Positions 21,390 to 33,394 of a stretch of DNA of 64,000 nt are shown in pieces (within the stretch, counting starts at the first letter, position 1; every line of letters starts with the position of its first letter). This DNA is from Theocolax elegans (taxonomy: Eukaryota > Arthropoda > Insecta > Hymenoptera > Cerocephalidae): contig CM047425.1 of assembly GCA_026168455.1 (NCBI GenBank), positions 27,566,256-27,630,255 of the forward strand. The letters are read 5' to 3'. The position numbers and the translations under genes are program-made. The notes under the pieces are model-generated. The model worked only from the letters and a program-made list of their open reading frames with translations, was not told the origin of the DNA and made no database searches.

Positions 21390-22571
21390 ATTAACATGCA
21401 CTATTTGCGGTTTGTGATGTGGTCCAGTATATTGATCGCCTAATTTGTATTTCTTCTCTCCTTTTAATAACCAGACTTTATCCCCTGCCTGAAATTCTTG
21501 ACGATTTGCTTACCTGTCGTAATAGAATTTCGACCTATGTTTAGATGGCTATCAATTTTTCTCGGGCGATTCCCTCTATTTCTGTATGTAATCATCATAC
21601 GTTGGAACTCGTTCTCATGAGTCTAAAGGTTCGTTTGATACTAGTCGCGTTTTTCGTGCAAAAACAATTTCAAAGGGTGTGTAGAGATGACCCTCATGTA
21701 CCGACCTATTACACGAAAACGCGGCTGATTTGCATAACTCATCCCATGCGTCATACCTTTCTATCATTGTTTTTAAATAATCTGCTACGCTGCTATGAAA
21801 ACGCTCTACGGAGTTGAAATGAGGATGATAAGCCGTGGTTTTAACTTGTTTAATCTTAAAAATTTTCGCTACTTCTCTCCTCAGACTACTTAAAAATGAA
21901 GTACCTTGGTCGGAGATAATTAACAATGGGGCGCTAAAAATTGAAAAGTGTCGACGAACTAACGCTTCGGCGATTGTTGCCGCGGTCGCGTCTGGTATGG
22001 GTATCGCCATACAGTATTTTATAAGGTTGCATTGAATGGTTAATATATTATTGTTATTATTTTGAGATCTCGGGAATAGTCCAACAAGATCGACCGATAT
22101 GGATTCCATAGCCGAGTACGGAGTATTTGTTATTATCATACGTTGTTTGGTTTTAACACGAACCAATTTTTTTAGTTGGCAAGTTAAACAATGTCTAATG
22201 TAGTTTTGCACGTCTTTCTTAATATCTGGCCAATAGAAACGTTGTTATATACGTTTATAGGTTTTAGTTACCCCTTTATGCCCTGCACAAGCAGACTCGT
22301 GCATTACGCGAATAATATTTTCCCTATTACTCTCCTCCACACATTTTATGAATCCTAAACAAATAATTATTTTTAGATTAATTTTTCGTAGAGTTATACT
22401 TATTTGTTTCAAAATTTCATTCCATGAAACGGTTTCAATAAATTCGCACTTCGCGATACTTATTGAACGTAATTTTTCTTTTAATATAATATTCTTCAAA
22501 TTAAATAGATTCGTTTTTAAATTATTAATAATTTCTGAAGTACTCAATCGCTCTACGTCACGTAAAACCAT
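21390..22571 (-). pseudogene. pol: Integrase of gypsy element 4
   Basis: Minus strand: HHCC domain (HESACAGH ... CLTCQ, 22320-22190), DDE residues in SVDLVGLF, IISDQGTSF and FNSVERFH (22120, 21950, 21800), and a C-terminal module with KVWLLKGEKKYKLGDQYTGP near 21420-21480. A stop at about 22245 splits HHCC from the core and a frame change occurs near 21615. The catalytic triad is retained. Confidence 0.85.
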
Positions 22572-22806
22572 AGCAGAATTTATTTATTCGTTTTTATTAT
22601 TGATTCTTATTTCTCCTGAATTAAAATTGGAAAAATATGGTAATAATAATTTTGAAACCAAATTTCTGGATCCTTCGTCTAAATGCATTCCGGTTGTGGT
22701 TATGGAATAAACGTAATTATCTTTTCTCATAATAAGTTATATTTTAACTTCAATAAATTTCTTTTCATCGTTTGGTACTTCGTGAACATCCTTTTTTTCC
22801 CAGGAC

Positions 22807-24260
22807 TCATAAAAATTTGTTGCTAAAATTATCTATACACATGGGTTGTAATCTTTTGTCTGAGTTGACTATCGTTTCAATTTCCTCGGGGGCTTTTTGT
22901 ATTATACGAAGGGTTTTGATTGGTTCTTTTGATATATTTGACTTGTTGGGTCGTTTTGCTCTCTTTTCATTGTAGTTTGGCCGTGTTATTTTTCCTGCGC
23001 GACTGCGTGTTTCCATAGAATGATTTTTAATAGCATAATCGGGTTCTTCTATTGGATTTCTTGATAACGCGTCAGCATTAACGTTACTCTTACCGACTTT
23101 GTATACGATGTCAAAGTCGTATGCATTCAGTTTTATTCTCCATCTAATAACTGTGGATATCGGATCTACTGAGTTTTTAAACCAAACAAGTGGTTTATGA
23201 TCTGTTACAATGAAGAAACGACCTGTCCTTGTGATAAAATTGCTCCTATTGCTGTACCGCCAGCGTCACAAGTCAATATAAATGGTTTATTAAAATCTGC
23301 GATTTGTAGTATTGGTTGTTACACAATTTTTCTCTTAAGTCATCGAATGCCTTTCGAACCTCGCTGGACCATAGGAAAGGTGCGTCTTTCTTTAATAAAT
23401 TACTTAATGATCTAGCAATACCCGAAAAATTCGCAATGAATCTTCTATAATAACCTGCTAATACTAAAAATTGTCGTATATTTTTCACTGTTTTTGGAAT
23501 TGGAAATTTTTTTACTGCTTTCATAATCCATTTGTACTTGACAATTATTAACTGTCTTATCCAATAAATTTTCTTCATATTTTATTTCATTTTCCATATC
23601 ACACTTCAGGTCAACTTCGTTTTCATAATTAGTACAAGATGGGCTCTCAGCCATCCTATCGAACAGTGATGCTTCATTAATACCATAATTTTCAGTAATT
23701 TCATCAAATTTTTCTGTAATGCTTGGCTCAGTCACATCACATACACGTGGCTGCGCTTTTTCATTATTTATTTGTAATCGTTCTTTCTTCATTAATCCAT
23801 AACAATTTTCACTTGCTTTACTTGTATAATTCTTTAGATCCAACTCCTCGTCGATCTGATGTACTTGTATTTTGTCATTTTTATAATAGTCATATAACTC
23901 TTGTTCTTGTTTACTCTGATTGTATAGGTCTTTGTCGTTGCCATTTTGATTTCTTCCATTTATTTGATCTTGCTCGTAAATTTCATACGATTCGTTTGTG
24001 TCAAATTTTATAAACGTTTTATCATTTTCATGCAATTGAAAATCACTTCACGTTTCTGAGTCACTATCAGTATAATTTTAAAATCTTGAATTTTTCATGT
24101 TCGTATAATCATTGTTTTCCCTTGGTTTTGTCATATATCGTATTGATTTTCGTTCATTATTTTCGATTTCCTCCATTATATAAATTGATTCATCCGTTTG
24201 CGTATTATTTACATTTTCAAAGGGGAGGATTATTCCGTTAAATTCTAAATATTGTTCCAA
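22807..24260 (-). pseudogene. pol: RNase H and flanking remnants of gypsy element 4; RT core missing
   Basis: Acidic, low-complexity linker frames at 24260-24078 and 24035-23445 run directly into VKKFPIPKTVKNIRQFLVLA (23525-23430), which in intact elements lies after the RT palm. Roughly 600 bp encoding the RT fingers and palm (YxDD) are therefore deleted. RNase H pieces FFIVTDHKPLVWF (23220) and VNADALSRNP (about 23080) follow in shifted frames; the TEKE segment is lost. Confidence 0.7.
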
Positions 24261-24514
24261 ATAATTGATTTTTGCATCGTTTCTACAAAAAAAAAATCAG
24301 TGCCTAAGATTCCGTCTTGTTGTATAGGGAACGAATCATGTACTAAATTGAGTTCCACGGGAGATCCTTCGAAATCTATTCTAATTTTATCACAAGTAGT
24401 TAATGAATGATCACATATGCCTTTTAACAATATAATATCATTTTGTCAATTTTCACGCGAGAGTCTACCTCTGACTCTTTAATTAAACTTACCAATGCTC
24501 CTGTATCTAGCAAG
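24245..24514 (-). pseudogene. pol: Retropepsin of gypsy element 4
   Basis: The minus strand reads LDTGALVSLIKES (about 24514-24476), the aspartic protease active site, then a frame break, then GILGTDFF (about 24320), the usual C-terminal flap-partner motif. The family cleaves Gag-Pol as a dimer. This copy is frameshifted between the two motifs. Confidence 0.75.
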
Positions 24515-24539
24515 AATTTTTACGGACGTTTTAACTGAC

Positions 24540-26800
24540 CTGTATCGAGGATTACGACGGGTGATGAACTTTGTTGGCTTAAATTTATTTTCGCGGTGCG
24601 GAGGGGACGCTTGAGCGGGTTTCCGCACTCGAAGTAGAGAGCATTTGATTCGTAGCCTCTCTCTCGACCCTCCTTGGAGAGAGAGTATCGGTGTTTCCGT
24701 GATTTTGATTTCCTTCTCTTATGTCTCTTTGTAACTGATAACAGTCGCCCTTTACGTGGCCGGGTATTCCACAATGGAAACAAGTAACTGATGATATTAT
24801 ATTATTATTCGATTCGTTATTAATATATCGTGATTCTTGAGAAGATAAATTAACCGACTCACGCACACTGCGAGTACCGGAATTATTTCCCCGATCTTCT
24901 TTGTTAAATTGCTGCGATGAGTATTTATTATTATTATAACGATCAAAGGAATCATTTGTATCTCTATCTCGATTTGGTAAAAATTCCGTCTGATTTTGAT
25001 ACTCATTCCAGCCACCAAATTGTACATTTGGCCTATTATAATTACGACTGTTATCCGAGCGACTTTGTGGGCTATAAGAACTGTTTATGGGATTGCGTCG
25101 GTTGTTATTATCGATAAATCTTTCCGCAAAACTTCGTGCTAATTTGAAACAATTTATGTTTCTATGACCAGTTTTAGAACAATATTGACATACAATCGGA
25201 GAGTTATTCGAAATATAGTTTACTTTACGCGTTTCTCGAGTTGAACGAGAAAGAGCCTCCTCTCGGCTCGGCGTCTCCTCGTCCAAGACGCTACAAGCGA
25301 ACTCGCGCTCCACTTCGAGCGCTTGTTCACGAGCCTGTTTTATAGAAATTGATTCCCTAAATGCGCATGAACTTCCCAACGGAGCCCTTTTAAAAAGAAT
25401 TTTAAACAATCTTGCCTTAGTTCGAGCATGATGTGATCTGCTATCGCAACTTGTCTCTCTCTGTCGGTCGCTTTGACTACTTCATTTTTTATTCGTTGTA
25501 ACCGATTAAAATAAGCAACGACTGTCTCATTGTTTTTCTGTTTTAATTTAGCAAGGTCTCCCGTCCACTCGTAATATGTTTTTATTGATCCGAAGGTGTT
25601 TTTGAAAAAATCGTATATCTCTTTCATAGAATTAAAATTTTTTCCGCGCGCACAAGTTAAAGCTTCCCCATATAAACGCATTCAAATAAGTTTTGTTAAT
25701 TCTTTCTCGTACTCCGATGGTAAAATTTCTATTGCTTCATTACATCCGTCCAAAAATTGCGAGAAATTTATGTTATAACCGTTAAACCGCGGTATTAAAT
25801 CTAAAGTGTTCTTTAGCGATAAACCTCGAATATGAGACGTCATTGTTTTATTATTAATTTGTTTTTTAACTTCACTCCTATCTAATTATTTTTGTTTTGT
25901 TATGGTGTTTGTTCTTAATTCATCTAAATTAATTTTATTAAATAATTCGTCTTTAAGGAGGTGGCATACCCGATAGGTTACCGACTGAGCAAAAAAAGAT
26001 AATTATTCTATTTATTCTAAAAAATACGCAATTTTATGCAAAATCCGAATACAAAAGCGCTAGATCATTCAATAATAAGTGATGTTACAAAGTTGTAGAT
26101 TAATGCAACGGAGACACTCTAAAAAATTTCAGCTATGAAAATGTACGATTCTCTGTGATTCTTCGGTGCAGAAATTTTTTAGGGTGTCATTGTCGTATTG
26201 ACTTATAACTTTGTAGAATGACTTATTATTTAATTATCTAGTGCTTCTGTATTTGCGTTTTGCATAAAAGTGCGTATTTTTTTAAATAAATGTAATAATT
26301 GCCTTTTTTGACTCAGTCGGTAATCCACTGGGTAAGCCACCCCCTTGATCTTAGAAGAGTTTGCTTGTTCGGGTGATCTTTTAATTAATTGATTATCGAA
26401 GGAATTGTAAAATCTGTCGCCTTGAATTAGTTTTTCGTCAAGTACTTTCGCCGTGTCTGTCACTAATGCCTTTGCTTCCTCAGTCTCTTTTTGTTATCGG
26501 TGCAGAAAAAATATTTAACGCGCATTTAATCTTATTTATGATACCTTGAAAAGTTGTCCCTTTTTTACACTTTCTTGTAAACTTTCTATGATTTTGGGTT
26601 CCTCGAGATAAGAATCTAACAACTCTTTTTTTGCTTCAGTCGCGAGCCGTTTTCTTACCGACTTTATAACGTTATCCTGTGTTAAAATCAATGGTTTATA
26701 TGGACGATAAATTGGGGCTGGCGTACTAAAATTTACAGGATTATTCGCGATAAGTTCTTTTTGTTCCTCGTAATTCAAAACAGCGGGTTTTAAACTAAAA
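24540..26800 (-). pseudogene. gag: gag of gypsy element 4, interrupted
   Basis: The minus strand contains a capsid-like segment (EIYDFFKNTFGSIKTYYEW, 25640-25575; DCLKFFLKGL, 25410) and two CCHC knuckles, CQYCSKTGHRNINC (about 25190) and CFHCGIPGHVKGDC (about 24790). A frameshift lies between 25409 and 25340. The N-terminal part (26800-26345) precedes the MITE and continues across gypsy element 2 at 34548-34663 (MNDTLLNLYKEKVQTLDTL). The body between the knuckles is Asn/Arg/Ser-rich. Confidence 0.8.
25957..26344. mobile_element. 388-bp foldback MITE inserted in gag of element 4
   Basis: Inverted arms of about 170 bp: the left end GGAGGTGGCATACCC matches the reverse complement of the right end GGGTAAGCCACCCCC. 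It is flanked by TTAA (25953-25956) and TTGA (26345-26348), compatible with a decayed TTAA duplication as used by piggyBac-type transposases. No coding sequence. Confidence 0.8.
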
Positions 26801-26961
26801 TGCTTTGAGCGCGTGGGAGTAATTATTGTGTCTTCTTGTTCGTCTTCACTAACTTCGGAAATAGAAAGATCAGTTGGAAAACAGGGTCTCTTTATTCAAA
26901 ATCGCAAGGTATTTTTATAGATAATGAAATATTTGCTGCACTTTTTTCTAGTCTATCCTTT

Positions 26962-28105
26962 TGTGACGTGTGGTAAACACACGCACTAGTATTGCGTAAA
27001 ATTATTTTATAAATTGTTAATATATTATATAATAATAATAAGTACGTAGTATATTAAGATAGCTTCGCGATAGACACGTGCCGTTAAACGCGAGTTCAAC
27101 GACCGTGCTATAAATAGATTAGAGTCATTGACCGCCTCCCCACTACTGTGCCTACTCGCCTGTTCATTGACCCCGTCCGGAGTGGGGAGACAGGCGTTAT
27201 ACGCATGCGCGCTCTCGTAGAATCGGGTATATAAGGCGCACCGAAACCACCAGTAGTCAGTCTGCAACTGGACGACAGATCGGACTGGCCGTGAGCACAC
27301 GACCAGCCCGTTTCTCCGACCTAGTGCAGCAACCGTGGATACGTTCGTGAGCACACGTTCGTAAACACGGTTACCGTATACCGTACCGACCGTTACCGTA
27401 ACCACATCCTACCGTAGGCACCCTCGTGAGCACACGTGGGTTATCCCGACCGTATCCTCGTGAGCACACGTGGATTATACCGACCGCACCCTCGTGAGCA
27501 CACGTGGGTTATCCCGACCGCATCCTTGTGAGCACACGTGGATAATCCCGACCGCATCCTCGTGAGCACACGTGGATTATCCCGACCGTATCTTCGTGAG
27601 CACACGTAGATTATCCTGACCGTATCCTCGTGAGCACACGTGGATTATCCCGACCGTATCTTCGTGAGCACACGTAGATTATCCCGGCCGCATCCTCGTG
27701 AGCACACGTGGATTATCCTGACCGTATCCTCGTGAACATACATACTAGCCCGAACCGTATTACCGTGCGAGCATACACGATACCCGTTAGTCGCGTCCGT
27801 TTAGACTACACTAGTTATAGTCCGTTTAGACTAAACTAGTTATAAGACATCATTGTAAAGTTCGTAGATCGCGTAATAATTAAGTATTTTGTCTTGTTTT
27901 GATTCCAGACTAATTAGCTATTTCACCCGACCAAGTCCAGGCGGGCTGGCAACACTTACACTATATCTTTGTATATTTTTATATATCTGTACGTAGTTTT
28001 AATAATAATTAGCCTTTATTATAAATAGTGGTACTTTATTTCAAATTCCTTAAAACCTGAATCCTGGAATCTGAGCAAGGTCCGGCAAAGATTCACTCCG
28101 TTTCA
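26962..28105 (+). repeat. 5' LTR of gypsy element 2
   Basis: Begins TGTGACGTG and ends CCGTTTCA. A TATA box TATATAAG lies at 27228-27235, with an initiator-like CAGTCAGT near 27258. The downstream half is dominated by a 34-bp tandem repeat. Confidence 0.95.
27422..27761 (+). repeat. 34-bp tandem repeat array in the 5' LTR
   Basis: Ten units of CCTCGTGAGCACACGTGG plus a 16-bp tail; seven contain the E-box palindrome CACGTG. The array lies downstream of the TATA box, so it would be transcribed. The 3' LTR carries eleven units (33855-34226), one shortened by 2 bp. Confidence 0.95.
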
Positions 28106-28119
28106 TGGCGCCCGAACAG
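28106..28119 (+). other. Primer binding site, tRNA-Lys type
   Basis: TGGCGCCCGAACAG directly abuts the LTR end. It equals the 3' end complement of tRNA-Lys used by several retroelements and lentiviruses. Confidence 0.85.
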
Positions 28120-28255
28120 TATTTGTAAAAGGAATTTGATTTTTTTGCTTTGTATCTACGAAACTTTCGGACCGAATTGTTAAATTACACTTGGACGCCG
28201 CGATAACACTGACACTGGTACACTTGTATATCCGACATAATTATAAGTTTGTAAA

Positions 28256-29361
28256 ATGGTTTCCGTGTCGTGGATTTATAAACTACAACGAGAAGAATTG
28301 ATTGCTGAATTAACGAAACATAATTTACATACCGAAGGAATTGTTACCGAATTAAGACAACGTCTTATTGGATTCGTACGCAAAAACGCCGAACTGTTTG
28401 CAAATAAAGAACCAGACCCAGAAGATTATAAGGAAAACCTAGACATCACAAAGGACTTAGAAACCGACCACGCTAGCTTGAGACTTGAGTAATCAGCATT
28501 AGGAAATAATAAGGACTTCCCAAATAATCAACCGTCACAACCCCAAATGTTTTCTACACCTGGTTCACCGCATCTACCAATATTACCGTCAAATAGAGAA
28601 GTTATGGACCAAATGAGAAAATGGAACTGCCATTTCGAAGGCAAAGATGTATATTCTTTTTGGAACGAATAGAGGAGTTAAGAGAAGTTTATAATTTCTC
28701 TGAGGAACAAATACTTCAAGGATTACCAGAACTCTTAAAAGGAAATGCTCTCCAGTGGTATCGAAATTATGCACGAAACTTGCATACCTGGGCAGAAGTC
28801 GAAGAGCAAATACGAAATTTTTATTTACCACCATTGGAAAGAAGAAATTTAGGACGACAAGTCACAGCACGAGTTCAGAAACACAACGAAAACATTCGAG
28901 ATTTTGCTACGGTATTATCAACTTTAATGAGACGCAGAGGAGGATATGATCCAGAAGAACAATTAGATAATTTATATTATAATATGAAACCCGAACTTAG
29001 AATTCATATTAGGCGAACTGACATAAATAACATCAATGAATTGATCCAAAGAGTAGAGGAACATGAAGCAACCGTACAGGAAGCAAACCAAGCTCAAGGA
29101 ATCAGTAGAAACGAAGCGATGACTGTTACGAAACCGAATGCAACTTACAAAAGAAACGAATGTTGTTGGAGATGTAAACAGAGAGGACATAACCGTAACC
29201 AGTGCCGCAATCCTCGTAAACTTTTTTGCTCTGTCTGTGGAAAAGATGGAGTCTACACTAGAGACTGTCATGGAACATACCAGGGAAACGAGCGAAGGAC
29301 CGAGTCAACAAGATCTACGGCTCGGTCCAGGAACGAGACAACCGATATTTCGTCTTCGTAA
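28256..29361 (+). pseudogene. gag: gag of gypsy element 2
   Basis: The ATG at 28256 starts a SAP-like helix-extended-helix segment (LQREELIAELTKHNL) typical of several insect gypsy Gags. A TAA at 28490 interrupts the frame, which continues to about 28660 and then shifts to the 28621-29361 frame. That part holds the capsid region (LPELLKGNALQWYRNYAR) and two zinc knuckles CWRCKQRGHNRNQC and CSVCGKDGVYTRDC near 29165-29270. Gag forms the particle and binds RNA. The breaks are one stop and one frameshift. Confidence 0.9.
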
Positions 29362-29368
29362 ATGTTGA

Positions 29369-31800
29369 AGGTTGAAGATTTAAGGCACTTATAGATTCCG
29401 GTGCAGTCAGCTCTTTTATTAATGAAGTGACTGCGAAATGGTGCTACTCTCGAGGATGGCAAAAACAAGGAAGAACAAATCGGGCGATACTGGCTGATGG
29501 CAGTGAAATACCGTTGGAAGATAATATTTCGGGAACCTGCTCGATAAATGGAAAGAAAATAGAAGGAAATTCTCATATCATGTCTACACTCCGACACCAT
29601 TTCTTATTAGGAATGGACATCCTGCCAAAATTAGGATTCAAAATGACTCTACAAGGAAAAGAGTTGCATCCAGAGAACAGACAAGCTCCGTCCGAACTGT
29701 GCCAATTAGAAACTCAACCGGGTCTATTAGATATCAAAATAGAGGAACGACAAATAATAGATAAAATTATTGGACAAGCCCGTCAAGATTTCGCGGAAAT
29801 ACAAGGCCCAACACCGTTACTAACCTATGACCTGCAGCTTAGTAATCCAACACCGATAAAACAACGATACCGTGCCCGAAATCCAGCAATGCAGAAAATC
29901 ATCAATGAAGAAATTGATAAAATGTTAAAAGAAGGTGTTATAGAACCTTCTATAAGTCCGTGGAGTTCTCCTATAGTTCTGGCGAAGAAGAAAGATGGAA
30001 AATACCGTTTTTGTGTAGATTTTCGTCGACTCAACGAAGTAACCATCAAAGATGCATACCCATTACCGAAAATAAATGCCACTCTAGATAAACTACGAGG
30101 AGCTCGTTATCTTAGTACCATCGACTTGAAAAATGGATACTGGCAAGTACCCTTAACGGACGACAGTAAACCATTAACTGCTTTCACCGTACCAGGACGA
30201 CATTTCCAATTCAAAGTTTTACCTTTCGGACTTCATTCAGCACCGGCAGCTTTTCAACGAATGATATCAGAAGGAGTAGTAACACCCGATTTAGAACCGC
30301 ACGTCTTTTGCTATTTGGATGACATAATTATTATATCGGAAACATTTGAAGAACACATTCACTAGTCCAGGAAGTTTTTCGACGTTTAAAAGCTGCAAAA
30401 CTAAACCGAACTGGGAGAAGAGCCATTTTGGTAGGCAACAACTACGTTATCTAGGTCATGTAATTGATTCTGACGGCATACATACCGATCCCGATAAAGT
30501 AAAAGCCGTTACTACGTTATCAGCTCCAACTACATTGAAGGAACTCCGCCGATTTAACGGACTGATCTCATGGTACCGACGTTTTATACCCAACGTGTCC
30601 AAAACCACCGCACCGCTTAGCAAATTGTTAAGAAAAAACTTACTAACCTACGACCTTCAGCTTAGTAATCCAACACCGATAAAACAACGATACCGTGCCC
30701 GAAATCCAGCAATGCAGAAAATCATCAATGAAGAAATTGATAAAATGTTAAAAGAAGGTGTTATAGAACCTTCTATAAGTCCGTGGAGTTCTCCTATAGT
30801 TCTGGCGAAGAAGAAAGATGGAAAATACCGTTTTTGTGTAGATTTTCGTCGACTCAACGAAGTAACCATCAAAGATGCATACCCATTACCGAAAATAAAT
30901 GCCACTTTAGATAAACTACGAGGAGCTCGTTATCTTAGTACCATCGACTTGAAAAATGGATACTGGCAAGTACCCTTAACGGACGACAGTAAACCATTAA
31001 CTGCTTTCACCGTACCAGGACGACATTTCCAATTCAAAGTTTTACCTTTCGGACTTCATTCAGCACCGGCAGCTTTTCAACGAATGATATCAGAAGGAGT
31101 AGTAACACCCGATTTAGAACCGCACGTCTTTTGCTATTTGGATGACATAATTATTATATCGGAAACATTTGAAGAACACATTCAACTAGTCCAGGAAGTT
31201 TTTCGACGTTTAAAAGCTGCAAAACTAAAACCGAACTGGGAGAAGAGCCATTTTGGTAGGCAACAACTACGTTATCTAGGTCATGTAATTGATTCTGACG
31301 GCATACATACCGATCCCGATAAAGTAAAAGCCGTTACTACGTTATCAGCTCCAACTACATTGAAGGAACTCCGCCGATTTAACGGACTGATCTCATGGTA
31401 CCGACGTTTTATACCCAACGTGTCCAAAACCACCGCACCGCTTAGCAAATTGTTAAGAAAAAACACCACTTGGCACTGGGGACCTGAGCAACAAGAAGCT
31501 TTCGATAAAATCAAAGAACATCTAACAAATGCTCCCATTTTAACATGCCCGGATTTTGAAAAAACAATGTGTTTACAAACAGATGCTAGTAACGATGGGC
31601 TAGGAGCAGTATTAACTCAAGAGATAGATGGACAAGAAAAAGTCATAGCGTATGCCAGCAGAACTTTAAATAAAGCAGAGAAAAACTACTCTGCCACCGA
31701 AAAAGAATGCCTAGCAGTAAAATGGGGTATCTGGAAAATGCGAGACTACTTAGAAGGTTATCATTTTGTAGTATTAACCGATCATCAATCTTTGAAATAG
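29369..31800 (+). pseudogene. pol: Protease, two reverse transcriptase copies and RNase H of gypsy element 2
   Basis: The protease motif LIDSGAVSSF (about 29390) and LLGMDILPK (about 29608) are followed by an RT unit with CVDFRRLN, IDLKNGYWQVP, LPFGLHSAP and YLDD (30315), then by a second, almost identical RT unit with its own YLDD (31140), then RNase H motifs LQTDASNDG, TEKECLAV and VLTDHQSL. Two one-base deletions in the first RT (near 30361 and 30404) shift its tail; without them both RTs would be in one frame, because the duplication joint itself is in frame. A TAG at 31798-31800 replaces a conserved Trp. Confidence 0.92.
29817..31464 (+). repeat. Tandem duplication of the RT domain
   Basis: Unit 1 is 29817-30639 (823 bp) and unit 2 is 30640-31464 (825 bp). 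They differ by two single-base deletions and about three substitutions. 825 is divisible by three. Confidence 0.95.
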
Positions 31801-33197
31801 TTAGAAAAAATCGATAATCCGTCAGGAAGAATTGCTCGTTGGAGAATGGAATTAGACCAATGGGATATGGAAATCCGTTACCGAAGAGGAGCCGAAAACA
31901 ATGTAGCCGATGCTTTATCACGACAGCCTATCGAAATATGTTCTGTAGCCAACCGTAAAAACTGCTCGTGGTATAATACAAAATTTAAAGAAGTAAAAAC
32001 GCAACCGAAGGAGAATCCGGAATTTTGTATTAAAGAAGGGAAACTATACAAGCATATTCTACATACGTTGGACTTTAATGAAGAAGATCCGAACGAACAA
32101 TGGAAATTATGCATTCCAAAAACTGACCGAAACCGAGTCCTGCAAGAATGTCACGACGAATCGACAGCCGGACACTTAGGTATTGGAAAAACTCTCGTAC
32201 GCTTATCACGTTATTATTATTGGCCTGGAATTTTACGAGACGGAGCAAAATACGTAAGGAATTGTACCAAATGCCAACAACATAAAGTACAACAACAAAC
32301 GAAAGCCGGTCTTATGCATCCAACAAATGTTCAACAACCATGGGAAATGGTATCAATAGATCTTGTAGGACCACAACCTCGATCCACTAACGGAAAAATT
32401 TGGTTACTTGTAATGAGATATGGATAGAACTGAGAGCTTTGAATAAAGCCACCGGAAAAGCTATTGCAAAAGCCATTAAAGAACAAGTAATTCTCCGACA
32501 CGGATGCCCAAAAACTATAGTCAGTGATAATGGTAAACAATTTATTAGTAAAGAAGTAGAAGACTTATTAAAGAATCACGGAATTACACACCGAAAGACA
32601 CCGCCATATACACCGCAATGTAATCCCGTGGAAAGAGCAAACCGTGTAATTAAAACTATAATTACACAATATATTGAGAGAAATCAAACCAAGTGGGATA
32701 ATCACCTACACGAAATTGCCTTCGCATATAATACCGCTCACAGTGATTCTACTGGATTTTCCCCTGCATATCTGAATCATGGAAGAGAATTTACCATCCA
32801 TCAACCAACAAGTAGGGCTACTTGTAATACCGAAACTCGCATTAAGAGGATACACGACTCTATTGAATTAGTTAGAATAAATCTCGCCCAAAGTTTCCAA
32901 AAACAGCAAAAGCACTACGATCTTCGACGTAGAGCATGGACACCAAATATAGGTGATAAGGTATGGATGAAGACTTTTAAGCTGTCTAACAAAGCAGAAA
33001 AATTTAATGCAAAGCTAGCACCAAAATTCGACGGACCGTACGTAGTAAAACGAAAAATATCACCAGTTATTTTTGATTTACAAAGAAATGGGCGAATAAC
33101 TAAACATATTCACGTCAAAGATATCAAGCCGCATTATGAAAACTCCGTAAACACCGTGATAATACCTATAGAAGCCGCAGGGCAGCTGTTACATTAA
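31801..33197 (+). pseudogene. pol: RNase H tail and integrase of gypsy element 2
   Basis: Continues after the TAG with ENNVADALSRQP, the HHCC domain (HDESTAGH ... CTKCQ, about 32150-32280), and DDE residues in SIDLVGP (32355), IVSDNGKQF (32520) and NPVERANR (32625). A short deletion and frameshift near 32416 separates the first Asp from the other two. The C-terminus has the GPY/F module FDGPYVVK (33030) and ends at 33195-33197. Confidence 0.92.
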
Positions 33198-33380
33198 AAT
33201 AAAAGACTCTTACGACTCAACCCACACACAGGAACCATTCGTCACGTAGGACCACTTCCAGCGGTAAATTTAATTTTTTTTCACACTTTCAATGCGTTAT
33301 TCTTATACTCTTAATTTTATTTTGTAGGGTTATATATATTTTTTTTTTAAGAATAAAAATTACCAAATTTTTACTCTCCG

Positions 33381-33394
33381 AAGAAAGAGGGGAA
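33381..33394 (+). other. Polypurine tract of gypsy element 2
   Basis: AAGAAAGAGGGGAA directly precedes the 3' LTR start TGTGACG. Confidence 0.85.

Noticed and set aside
27025..27405. 126-codon minus-strand frame in the 5' LTR (and its copy at 33458-33838)
   Set aside because: It lies wholly in the LTR opposite the promoter, has no recognisable domain, and is preserved only because the LTRs are copies of each other.
27422..27761. CRISPR-like array (regular 34-bp repeats)
   Set aside because: Units abut without unique spacers and lie in a eukaryotic LTR.
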